Assembly (NCBI RefSeq): GCF_028748185.1
Contig: NZ_CP118164.1
Span: 4,489,814 to 4,553,813, forward strand
Source of the DNA: Bremerella sp. P1
Lineage (GTDB): Bacteria > Planctomycetota > Planctomycetia > Pirellulales > Pirellulaceae
Length of the DNA stretch: 64,000 nucleotides
Direction: 5' to 3'
Shown here: in pieces, positions 8,542 through 16,624 of the stretch
Layout of the letters: each line of letters starts with the position of its first letter
Position numbering within the stretch: the stretch's first letter is position 1
Program-made: the position numbers and the translations under genes
Notes under the pieces: model-generated
What the model was told of the DNA's origin: nothing
What the model saw: the letters and a program-made list of their open reading frames with translations, nothing else
Databases searched by the model: none

Positions 8542-9051
8542 CGTGCTATGATGCGGAAGTCGTTGGTGACAATGGAGATGTATTCTTTTTTGCACCCCGC
8601 AGTATGCTTGGGCTTATTCAAAATCTTCGCCCAGAACATTTCGTCGAGATTCGATCGACGGTCGTAACAGATAGTCCAGATGTGGCATATGTTCTCGGTT
8701 GCGGAGGGTTGCTTTCGGGGTCCGAGCCGAACCCTCCGCAATTCAGGAAACGGTTCGGTTCGCTCAGGGGTAGATCGAAAGGGACTCGGAATCGCTAACC
8801 CCTTTCCCCGGAATCAGATACCGCGAAATCCCAAACAGAGAACATTCACGAAGAGGGTTCTGCACGGGGAGGAGATGAGATCCACATGATCTGCGAAGTA
8901 ACCGATGCCGGCGCCCCGCCCCTAACCCGGTACCAGCGTGTTGTGATCCGAGTTGATAGCCCGTAAGGATTACCGCCCGCGCATTGATGCAGTCACGTGT
9001 TCGTGTCTTGCTGTTGAGCAATCCTTGAAACGAAATTAGAACGCATCCACC
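8542..9051. other. spacer with strong dyads between transposase and HEAT protease genes
   Basis: No gene is supported in these 510 bases. A minus-strand frame at 8764-9021 exists but looks like non-coding repeat sequence. The notable structure is the pair of competing stems at 8699-8758, listed separately. The rest is GC-rich and may be part of the mobile element or the 3' flank of the protease operon. Confidence 0.4.
8699..8741. repeat. 12-bp perfect inverted repeat with a competing stem
   Basis: TTGCGGAGGGTT (8699-8710) is exactly complementary to AACCCTCCGCAA (8730-8741) across a 19-base loop. Inside it, CCGAACC (8727-8733) can instead pair with GGTTCGG (8752-8758). The two stems use overlapping bases and exclude each other, as in attenuators or element ends. 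Confidence 0.6.
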
Positions 9052-12000
9052 TTAAGGTGAAGATTGCAATTGGGCGATTCTATTGAGCGTATCTTCGACG
9101 ACTCGACGAACGTCACTATTGCTGTCTTGGCGAAGCGAATTCAGTGCGGCCGTTGCTTCCTGGCACAATCTTGAACGATCATTGTCCGGCGTCGTCGCCG
9201 ATTCCAAAACGACGGGAATCGTCTTGATACAGGCCTCGCGGATCTCGGCGTCCGACGCCTTTATTCCGACCAATAGTAAGGGGTAACACGCACCTTGCGC
9301 ACCATCCGAGGCCAGCGTGTTTCGCACATGCTCACGGACGGAACGCTCTGAGTTTGCCAATAGCGTTACCGATACCTTGCCACCTGTTGGCGTTGCCCGG
9401 TGGTGGAGGATGATCGTGACGATCGTCGAATGTACGGCAAAATCATTCTCGTCATTCAGGCGACTCAGTAGCTGAGGCGTGATCGCGGGCTCGCCGAGGT
9501 GCATTAATGCGTTCATCGCCGCATGGTAAGGAAGCGCCTTGGCATATGAGGGTGCAACGGTTGCTGCGAACTTGTCTGCGGATTGAGCGTCGAGTTGTTT
9601 CAAGATAGGGAACAACCCACCGACGCAATCGGGTTGGACGCGGTCCGCCTCCGCGGCAATACGAACTGCCAGCGGCGCTGCGTCGTCGCCCATGAATCCG
9701 AGACAACGAACGGCGGCGTTTTGCATGCCGAGATCGTCATCCGTTATCGCCGTAATTAATGCAGTGTTCAGCTCGGCGATATGATTGCGATTCTCGGCGG
9801 CGCGTTTCAAGGCAGCCTCTTGTTTGAGATAGCTTCCAAATCCCGAAGGATCGGGATACCCACAGATCGATGCTAGGGCAAATAGCGCGGCAACCCGATT
9901 GGGTGAGTGTTCAATTTCAACCATACTCACCAGTGGTGCGACCGCATCGGTTGCTACTCCGCCTAACTGGGACAAGCCATCGCACGCTTGTTTGCCGACT
10001 TGCTGATCAGCTGCCAGCGCGATTAGCAAGTCCACCGCAGGAGGGCCGAACCGAGGTAGCTCAGCTACGATCCCATTCGCTGACCCGTTATCTCCACTAG
10101 CAAGTCGATTTTGAATCAAATGGCGGATTGTGGGCAGCGATTCGGTGGCGGCCGGGCCGATCATGCACAACATTTTTGCCGACTGCACACGCAGCGATAG
10201 CTCTTCGTGATTGGCGACAATCTCGGTGAGCAGCGGTACAGCAGCACGGGCCCGCGGTCCCAATTTATTTAGGAGTGCGAGCGTTCGTTCGGTCCGTTGT
10301 ATTCCTGCATCTTCGATTCCACGGATAATCGCGAGTGTCATCAAGTCGAACGACTCGTTAGCAACGGGTGTCGTCGCCTGTTTAGACAATAGCTGCTGCC
10401 AGCCGTTTTCGACGGCAACTCGGACTCGTGGGTCATGATCTTCCATGGCAGCTACCAGAAAACGAACTGCAATGGCGTGTCGCTTGATAGCCTGTGTAAG
10501 AGAATCGCCATTCAATTGCTTCCGCGCGAACTGGGCCGAGACCTCGCGTTGCAGGGCGTCTACTCCTGCGGCTCGAGTTGTTCCGTCCGTGGCTGAGAGT
10601 GACTTAATCGTCTTATCGGAAAACAAGCCCGTGAGCATGTCCGTGGGAAGTGTTTTTTGCACTCGACCGGGCGCCGCGTGAAATTCGAGGTGCAGCTTGA
10701 CTTCGGAAGTTTCTCGGTTGCTTCGAAAGGTTCCTTCTTGTTGAAATGATTTCCAGCGGCCCAGTTTTCGATCAAAGATTCCCTCGCCTTGGAGCTCCAA
10801 CTCAATGGAAGGTATCCCACCGCCTGATTCCGAACGCAAGCCGTAGGTACGCGATATTTTCACCTGGCTGCCGTTTTCTTCCAGGATCTGATATTCAATC
10901 CGCTCTTCCGCGTTCTTTTTCCCCATATTCGATGCCTCGAAGCGGAAGTCCCTGGTTGTGAGCCCCCAACCGACTTGTACGGCGCGACGGGTTTCCCAAC
11001 GAGATCGGGCGCCCAACGGGAAGGGGTTCAAAACCAGGCGACCGATGGGACCGAGGAGGTACGGAAGCTGTATCGAATCGCTGTCCCGATAGACTCGACC
11101 GAGCTCGTCGACTAACAGTTCACCGTGGTCAATTTGCGAGAGGTTACGTGCATATCCCGAAAGCATTGCCCTAGGGATTTCCATATTCGCTTCGTATTGC
11201 AAGGTGTAGAAGTCCGTTGCCCCCAGTCCGCGCAGCCCGGGAGTGACGCGGAGCAGAAAAGTTGCCGCCATTCCGTGGCTGGCAACTTCGGTGGGAGGCA
11301 TTGGCGACGCGTCTGTGTCGGAGAATGTCAACTCGTTGGCAGCGAGAAGGTCACGAACGTGCGCCACCGAAACCCCCAGGCCGACGTTGGACACGGCACT
11401 ACCGGTCAACTTGGAGGTTGCTACTGCGATCACGGCGCCCCGATCATTTAAAATCGGCCCCCCGCTGTTTCCATGGTTGATGGCCGCATCGGTCTGTAGT
11501 ATTTGGCGAGTGTCTTCTTGAAAAACTCGAGATACGATGCCCCGCGTGAACGTTGCCGATGATTCGCCGAGAACATCCGAAAGTGGAAAACCAATGACAC
11601 TCAAGTCTTCGGCAACCTGAACTTGCTCAGAATGTGCCAACTGTAGCGGTACGGCGTGTGGCGGTTGATCGAATGCCAGCAAGGCAAGATCATGATCCCA
11701 GTCGACATCGACAGGCGTCGCAGCAACAAAGCGATTACCAACGCGTACTTCGATCTTCTCGGCGCCTTCGACAACATGTGCATTGGTGATGAGATGACCT
11801 TCAGTGGTTACAAGGAAGCCGGTACCCGTGCCAATGTGTTCAGCAATCGGAGCTTGCCGGGAGCGGTACTTCTCTAACTGCACCGCAGTAGTTTTCTCGG
11901 CTGTATAGCTGAAATTACCCGTTGCCTTCACTTGTTTGTTGGGAAATTCGACTTGCAATGAGCATGTGTATTCAGGTTCTTCGTCGAGGGGCCAGCGATA

Positions 12001-12285
12001 ACGCAAAGGCGTGCGCGCTATGGTGGGTGACGCGTCAGTCAACGGCGATACCTGAGACTCCTTCTCTGTCGATTGGTCTACGTCGAGATTGCCGATGTGG
12101 TTGCTGTCATTCTGGGGCGATGTCTGTTCGTCCGCGATGCGATTATCTGTTTGGCTTGGCGTCGACGGTGCCAGTAGGAGACGTTGAAAAACCATCCCTA
12201 GGGCGAACACCACACAGATCCCGACCAGACCAGCAATTCCAGCAACAATTAGGTGAAGTGGCGGATGTCGCCTTGGTGAATTCAT
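9052..12285 (-). CDS. membrane-anchored trypsin-like protease with HEAT repeats
   Basis: This 1077-residue protein begins with a basic stretch and one membrane segment (about residues 10-38), followed by a Ser/Thr/Gln-rich linker. Residues about 145-330 form an HtrA-type serine protease domain with all three catalytic residues: H170 (LITNAHVVEG), D199 (DHDLALL) and S274 (NHGNSGGPIL). A beta-rich region with no family I can name (about 345-580) follows, then a long array of HEAT-like helical repeats (about 590-1070). No PDZ domain is visible. The active site would lie outside the cytoplasmic membrane. Its start overlaps the stop of the P450 gene (ATGA), making it the last gene of that operon. 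The substrate is unknown; the HEAT array presumably binds protein. Confidence 0.85.
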   Translation of the reverse strand: MNSPRRHPPLHLIVAGIAGLVGICVVFALGMVFQRLLLAPSTPSQTDNRIADEQTSPQNDSNHIGNLDVDQSTEKESQVSPLTDASPTIARTPLRYRWPLDEEPEYTCSLQVEFPNKQVKATGNFSYTAEKTTAVQLEKYRSRQAPIAEHIGTGTGFLVTTEGHLITNAHVVEGAEKIEVRVGNRFVAATPVDVDWDHDLALLAFDQPPHAVPLQLAHSEQVQVAEDLSVIGFPLSDVLGESSATFTRGIVSRVFQEDTRQILQTDAAINHGNSGGPILNDRGAVIAVATSKLTGSAVSNVGLGVSVAHVRDLLAANELTFSDTDASPMPPTEVASHGMAATFLLRVTPGLRGLGATDFYTLQYEANMEIPRAMLSGYARNLSQIDHGELLVDELGRVYRDSDSIQLPYLLGPIGRLVLNPFPLGARSRWETRRAVQVGWGLTTRDFRFEASNMGKKNAEERIEYQILEENGSQVKISRTYGLRSESGGGIPSIELELQGEGIFDRKLGRWKSFQQEGTFRSNRETSEVKLHLEFHAAPGRVQKTLPTDMLTGLFSDKTIKSLSATDGTTRAAGVDALQREVSAQFARKQLNGDSLTQAIKRHAIAVRFLVAAMEDHDPRVRVAVENGWQQLLSKQATTPVANESFDLMTLAIIRGIEDAGIQRTERTLALLNKLGPRARAAVPLLTEIVANHEELSLRVQSAKMLCMIGPAATESLPTIRHLIQNRLASGDNGSANGIVAELPRFGPPAVDLLIALAADQQVGKQACDGLSQLGGVATDAVAPLVSMVEIEHSPNRVAALFALASICGYPDPSGFGSYLKQEAALKRAAENRNHIAELNTALITAITDDDLGMQNAAVRCLGFMGDDAAPLAVRIAAEADRVQPDCVGGLFPILKQLDAQSADKFAATVAPSYAKALPYHAAMNALMHLGEPAITPQLLSRLNDENDFAVHSTIVTIILHHRATPTGGKVSVTLLANSERSVREHVRNTLASDGAQGACYPLLLVGIKASDAEIREACIKTIPVVLESATTPDNDRSRLCQEATAALNSLRQDSNSDVRRVVEDTLNRIAQLQSSP

Positions 12286-13667
12286 AAGGTCGTCTCCAGT
12301 CGGGCCGGCGAGAATTCTTTACGGAAGGATGTGCGTTCGTGACATATCACTTGTACGCCGGGGCTTGGGCGGATGGTGACCGATGCGTGCGGTTCAATGG
12401 CCTGATTTGAGGGTAAGACGAGATTAAATCGCGAAGCGATGGTCGCAACGATTAAAACCGATTCTAACATCGCGAAGGCTTTTCCAATGCAGATTCTTGG
12501 TCCTGCACCAAAGGGGAACCAGGCGAATTGATCCATTGTCTTCTGGGTCGAGTCTGTCCAGCGATCTGGATCAAAGTCGAGTGGATGGTCCCAGAATCGG
12601 GAATCTCTTTGCATCAGCCAGGGACTGATCACAAGGTTCGTCCCACGCGGAATGTCGTATTCCCCAAGGTGCGTGTCTTCGAGAGCCTGTCTTCCCATGA
12701 CGTAGGCCGAGGGGAAGAGTCTCAGGGTCTCTCGAATGACCTTGTCCGTGTAACGCAGCTTAGGTACGTCCGCAATTGTTGGTCGTTTACCTTGAAGGGT
12801 GTCATCGATTTCATCATGGAGTCGATTGGCTACGTCCGGGAATTTGCCAAGTAACCACCAAACCCATCCGAGGAGGCTTGCCGTCGTTTCGTGGCCAGCA
12901 AACAGGAACGTCAGAACCTGATCTCTTAGCTGCTGATCGGTCATTGCGTGTGCTTGAGAGCGTTGGATCTGAATCAATCGCGAGAGAATATCCGTACCAC
13001 TCTGATGTTCGTTCTTTCGTTTCGCGATCAGGTCATCCACGATCTTCCGGATCGCATGATACGCCGCATTGACTTTCCGATTGTGACGAGTTGGAATCCA
13101 TCTAGGTGTGACCCATAGGTGTTCCATTCGATAGTCGAAATGCCCACGAATGATTTCGTGAGGATCATGGATCGCCGCGACTTCCTCATGCAGCTTGACT
13201 CCCAGTAAAGTTTCCGCTGCGATCGACATGGTCAGCGACTGCATGTCAAGAAGAGCATCTCGGCGATCTCCTTGATTCCAGAGTTCGATGCAATCGGATG
13301 TTCTTCGCACCATGCAGTCGGCAAATTGCTCGATATGCTCTTTGGCAAAGGTTGGCTGAATGATTCTTCGGTCACGAAGCCAGCGTTCTCCTTCGCTAAT
13401 CAGAAGTCCATTGCCGAAAAACTCCGAGAGCATTCTCGTAGAAATAGAACGTCCGTACGATTTGTTGTTGGTCACCAAGATCTCCCGTAAGTGCTGGGGC
13501 TCGCAAACCAACACGACCGGGATCGAGCCGAGGCGGTAAGAGGCGATCGTGCCATATTCAGCCCGAATTCTTTCCAGGAACTGAAGTCTCCCGCGGCGAT
13601 ATTCGGGAAGATTGCCTTGCAGCCAATGTCCTGATGGGCCTGGTGGAAAGTTGTTGGATCGCGTCAT
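12282..13667 (-). CDS. cytochrome P450
   Basis: All P450 hallmarks are present in 461 residues: a proline-rich N-terminus (FPPGPSG), the oxygen-binding I-helix AGHETT (257-262), the ExxR motif ETLR (313-316), the DPDRW meander (366-370) and the haem-binding loop FGAGPRICIG with axial C393. There is no N-terminal membrane anchor, so it is a soluble bacterial enzyme needing separate redox partners; no ferredoxin or reductase gene is close by. It overlaps the desaturase gene upstream by four bases and the protease gene downstream by four bases. Together with a desaturase, a fatty acid or another lipid is a plausible substrate, by inference from context only. Confidence 0.95.
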   Translation of the reverse strand: MTRSNNFPPGPSGHWLQGNLPEYRRGRLQFLERIRAEYGTIASYRLGSIPVVLVCEPQHLREILVTNNKSYGRSISTRMLSEFFGNGLLISEGERWLRDRRIIQPTFAKEHIEQFADCMVRRTSDCIELWNQGDRRDALLDMQSLTMSIAAETLLGVKLHEEVAAIHDPHEIIRGHFDYRMEHLWVTPRWIPTRHNRKVNAAYHAIRKIVDDLIAKRKNEHQSGTDILSRLIQIQRSQAHAMTDQQLRDQVLTFLFAGHETTASLLGWVWWLLGKFPDVANRLHDEIDDTLQGKRPTIADVPKLRYTDKVIRETLRLFPSAYVMGRQALEDTHLGEYDIPRGTNLVISPWLMQRDSRFWDHPLDFDPDRWTDSTQKTMDQFAWFPFGAGPRICIGKAFAMLESVLIVATIASRFNLVLPSNQAIEPHASVTIRPSPGVQVICHERTSFRKEFSPARLETTL

Positions 13668-14680
13668 GGTCTTTCCTCTGAGGTAGAAGAGTAGTTCGGC
13701 TTCGTGCTCACATATTGAGGGTGTTGCTTGTCAAACTCCTCCGATTGCCGAGAGACAAGATATCCAGCACGGTAGTATCCGAAGGGAACGACGTGAGCTT
13801 GTTCTTCGATCAAGTCGTCTCGGATCTGATCGTGTAGATTTGGGAGCTCGCTCCAATGAATAGAGGGATAGGTGTGATGCTCGGCGTGGTAGCCAATGTT
13901 GAACATGATCAGGTTGAAAAATCGCGAGACAAACGTGGTGGAATGACGGTAGCGATGTTCAGCGGAAGGCTTGTCACGCCCAGCATGTTGGACGTACATG
14001 CCAGGCCCCATGACGGCAACATTGGCGAGCCATTGAGGAAAAACCCACAAAAGTAACGCCATCTGCACGTCGAGCCAAAAGGGGGCAGTCCAAATCACCA
14101 GGAAGATCAGAAGTTCGCCTAGTGCCCGCCGGGTGATTGTCCATTTGCAACGATTTGGATGAAACTCCTCGGCAAAGTGAACCACATATCTCCAAGGCCA
14201 ATGCAAAAGGCAGTAGGCGTAGAAGTTTTCCCAATTGCCGTTCTTGTCGCTTCGCGGCAATGTCCAATCATCGCTCTCCAGCAGATGCTTGTGATGAATG
14301 GTGAGGTGAGCGTAGGTCCAAAAGTAGGACGGCCAGGCCCCTGTGATTGTCCACAGACGACCAAACCAACGATTCAACCATCGATGGCGAAACATGGGCC
14401 GATGACAGTGATTGTGAAAGTTGACTCCAACGTCGACTCCGGAAACCCAGCCCAACATGATCGCTGCGCCCAGGACGAAGGCGATCTTGGAAAGAGGACT
14501 TGTGATACCAAAGGAGCCTGGATGTTGATAAATCCAAAACGAGATGCCGTACGCGACAAGCACCAGCATATGGAACACGATGCTATGAATATCGGTGAGG
14601 TGGGAAAGGATGCCGAAATGACCAGCACGAGGGCTGTTCAGGGTTGGGTCAGTATGGGTGTCTTTGGTTTGGGTGAGCAT
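13664..14680 (-). CDS. fatty acid desaturase
   Basis: This 338-residue membrane-bound di-iron desaturase starts at ATG 14680, with AAGGA about ten bases upstream and two bases after the stop of the small membrane protein gene. The three histidine boxes are visible: HNHCH (about 89-93), HLTIHHKH (about 125-132) and HAEHH near residue 265. Four to five hydrophobic stretches surround them, including a long one after the second box. The family introduces double bonds into, or hydroxylates, acyl chains using oxygen and electrons from ferredoxin or cytochrome b5-type donors. An open upstream extension to 15004 is rejected because it runs through another gene and the promoter. The gene is second in a four-gene sigma-54 operon. 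Confidence 0.92.
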   Translation of the reverse strand: MLTQTKDTHTDPTLNSPRAGHFGILSHLTDIHSIVFHMLVLVAYGISFWIYQHPGSFGITSPLSKIAFVLGAAIMLGWVSGVDVGVNFHNHCHRPMFRHRWLNRWFGRLWTITGAWPSYFWTYAHLTIHHKHLLESDDWTLPRSDKNGNWENFYAYCLLHWPWRYVVHFAEEFHPNRCKWTITRRALGELLIFLVIWTAPFWLDVQMALLLWVFPQWLANVAVMGPGMYVQHAGRDKPSAEHRYRHSTTFVSRFFNLIMFNIGYHAEHHTYPSIHWSELPNLHDQIRDDLIEEQAHVVPFGYYRAGYLVSRQSEEFDKQHPQYVSTKPNYSSTSEERP

Positions 14681-14682
14681 TT

Positions 14683-14850
14683 CTAGGCAATCCTTCGCGC
14701 GAGATCCCAACTCAGGTAAGCGACGATCAGCGTTCCCCATGGTCCCCAGACCCAAGTTCCGGCAATGACGAGAATCGCGACTACGGGCAGGAGAGAACGA
14801 ATGGGGATTTGGATCAACTCGCCAAACGCATGGGTTTGTAGGAAGGGCAT
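14683..14850 (-). CDS. 55-aa membrane protein, first gene of the desaturase/P450 operon
   Basis: The ATG at 14850 has GGAG nine bases upstream and lies about 40 bases downstream of the sigma-54 promoter at 14902-14917. The product begins MPFLQTHAFGELIQ, then has one long hydrophobic stretch (about residues 19-48: LLPVVAILVIAGTWVWGPWG...), ending in DLARRIA with a positive tail. Its TAG ends two bases before the desaturase ATG, so the two are almost certainly co-translated. I do not recognise the family. By position it may be a small subunit or membrane adaptor for the desaturase, by inference only. Its strong in-frame hydrophobicity and start signals separate it from a chance frame. Confidence 0.7.
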   Translation of the reverse strand: MPFLQTHAFGELIQIPIRSLLPVVAILVIAGTWVWGPWGTLIVAYLSWDLARRIA

Positions 14851-14901
14851 TCGACTGAACTCCAGAAGGAAGAGGTCGTTTGTGATTCGTCGACTGATAA
14901 A

Positions 14902-14917
14902 AGCAAGTCACGTGCCG
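14902..14917 (-). promoter_or_regulatory. sigma-54 promoter of the desaturase/P450 operon
   Basis: Read on the minus strand the site is CGGCACGTGACTTGCT, which matches the -24/-12 consensus (TGGCACG-N4-TTGCW) at all but the first base, with exact GG-N10-GC spacing. Initiation would fall near 14890, giving a leader of about 40 bases before ATG 14850. The gene facing it (15050) encodes a sigma-54 activator. Confidence 0.8.
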
Positions 14918-14937
14918 AGATGCGGGCAATGTGCTGT

Positions 14938-14961
14938 AAAGTGCTTTTGTTAAGTGACTTA
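14938..14961. promoter_or_regulatory. tandem dyads, candidate activator-binding site
   Basis: Two short palindromes, AAAGTGCTTT and TAAGTGACTTA, lie 3 bases apart, 20-60 bases upstream of the sigma-54 promoter and between the divergent genes. They share an AAGTG core. They are candidates for binding the divergently encoded activator, but no binding consensus is known to me. Confidence 0.4.
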
Positions 14962-15049
14962 CGTCCATGTGTGTGATGCGGTAGCCCAGTGAGTGTCCGT
15001 TCATGTTAGTTTCAGGAATTACATCGTGTGCTATTCGAGATTACACTAA

Positions 15050-16624
15050 ATGTCATCGATGTCAGATCACTCATCTCTTGCGAGTGGATATATGGTTCGC
15101 TGGACAACCCAAGTGCGGAGGTTCGTTGAGGCTGTCTCAGAGATTGGGTTTGCGAACCCTTTTCGGATGCGTCATGCGAAGGATCTTGTTGAAAAGGCGT
15201 CCAAGCTTGCAGATGCGTTACCGTTCGATCAGGAGAATCGGGAATTCGATTCGTTGATGAGTCGCGTGGTCTTCACAGCCGAATCGGTTCTTGATCAAAC
15301 ATGCCAACAGGGAATTGAGGTCGCCGCGAGCGATGAAGAGTTTCGTCTTTATCAGGACCTGGTCCTGTTCGTGTCGTACTATCGCTTTCGAGAAAGATTT
15401 CAGGCAACGATCCAGCACTCTTTGAGTAAGCCAGACGACCTTGCCGTTGGTTACTATCGAGAATTCGAACGTCATTGGACGAAGTGTTGGAACCCGTCGC
15501 ACGTCAAGCGAGAGTCTTCTTATTCGTGCCCCCACACGTTTGCCTGCCTCTTTATGATTCGGCGTGCGTTTCATCACATTCATGAGTTTATCTGGGGACG
15601 CTCACCCGAAATTCAAACACTCCGGGCACAGATCTGGGAATCGATCTTTACGCATGACTTCCGTCGATTCGGCCTCTTGCTGTATGACCGAATGGAGAAC
15701 GTGACGACTTTGGTCTCCGGCCCATCCGGCTCCGGGAAGGAACTAGTAGCGAGAGCCATCGGTATGTCTCGCTATATTTCGTTTGATCCAAAGGCACAAG
15801 CATTTCGAGAACCGTTTGGCGGTTCCTTTCATCCGGTTAACATCTCGGCATTGTCACCGACACTTGTCGAGTCGGAGTTGTTTGGGCATGCCAAGGGAGC
15901 ATTTACAGGAGCTTCGTCGGCCAGGCATGGCTGGTTCTACAAGTGCCGCCCTGGTCACTCGGTATTCCTCGACGAGATCGGAGAGTTATCGCCGGCGATT
16001 CAAGTCAAACTGCTACGCGTGCTCCAAAGCCGGGAGTTTCAGCGAATCGGAGAAACGAAGATTCACTCGTTCCATGGAAAGCTGATTGTGGCTTCCAATC
16101 GCGATCTGGCAAAAGAAATTCAAGAGGGAACCTTTCGCGAGGATTTATACTACCGAATCTGCTCGGATGTCATCACGACTCCTTCTCTTGCACGACAGCT
16201 ACAAAGCGATCCGGGCCAGCTCCTGTTTTTCGGGGAACGTTTTGCGATGAAGCAACTCTCTAATCGAGATGCCGCCCATGAAATTGCCTGCGACACGGCC
16301 GCATGGGTCGATAGCAATCTGGGGCAAGACTACCCCTGGCCAGGCAACTTCCGCGAGTTGGAGCAATGCGTTTGGAACGTCATGATTCGCAAGAGCTATC
16401 GGCCGCTTCGGACGAAGTCGACCGAAGCGGAGTCTCTCGTCAACAAACTGGTAAGGCAGCAAGTGCCGGCGAGCGACATACTCGCTGCCTATTGTTTGGA
16501 AATCTATCAGAAAACGGGAAGCTATGCGGCGACCGCTAAGATCATCAAGCTCGATCAAAGAACGGTGAAACGAAACGTTGAGCGAGCAAGTCATGTAACC
16601 AAAGCCGAAGCACTTGATTCTTAA
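15050..16624 (+). CDS. sigma-54-dependent AAA+ activator with an unfamiliar N-terminal domain
   Basis: The central domain is a bacterial enhancer-binding ATPase: Walker A GPSGSGKE (224-231), the sigma-54-contacting loop GAFTGA (283-288), Walker B VFLDEIGE (305-312) and FREDLYYR (363-370). The last ~60 residues hold a helix-turn-helix-like segment (GSYAATAKIIKLDQRTVKRNVERA). The first ~200 residues are not a receiver, GAF, PAS or V4R domain that I can recognise; they are helical, aromatic-rich and contain several cysteines and histidines. The protein is divergent from the desaturase operon, whose sigma-54 promoter it presumably activates. The exact start is uncertain (ATG 15050, 15059 or 15092; no strong ribosome binding site). 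Its stop overlaps that of the convergent RND gene in TTAA. Confidence 0.85.
   Translation: MSSMSDHSSLASGYMVRWTTQVRRFVEAVSEIGFANPFRMRHAKDLVEKASKLADALPFDQENREFDSLMSRVVFTAESVLDQTCQQGIEVAASDEEFRLYQDLVLFVSYYRFRERFQATIQHSLSKPDDLAVGYYREFERHWTKCWNPSHVKRESSYSCPHTFACLFMIRRAFHHIHEFIWGRSPEIQTLRAQIWESIFTHDFRRFGLLLYDRMENVTTLVSGPSGSGKELVARAIGMSRYISFDPKAQAFREPFGGSFHPVNISALSPTLVESELFGHAKGAFTGASSARHGWFYKCRPGHSVFLDEIGELSPAIQVKLLRVLQSREFQRIGETKIHSFHGKLIVASNRDLAKEIQEGTFREDLYYRICSDVITTPSLARQLQSDPGQLLFFGERFAMKQLSNRDAAHEIACDTAAWVDSNLGQDYPWPGNFRELEQCVWNVMIRKSYRPLRTKSTEAESLVNKLVRQQVPASDILAAYCLEIYQKTGSYAATAKIIKLDQRTVKRNVERASHVTKAEALDS

Noticed and set aside
8900-8960. CCCTAACCCGG/GTTAGGG as an integron attC-like site
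   Set aside because: The flanking bases do not fit the attC core and no integrase of that type is nearby.
8764-9021. 85-codon minus-strand frame between the transposase and HEAT protease genes
   Set aside because: It has no ribosome binding site and no familiar domain, and looks like repeat sequence.
13664-15004. Extended start of the desaturase at 15004
   Set aside because: It would run across the sigma-54 promoter and the small membrane protein gene; the family start and ribosome binding site are at 14680.
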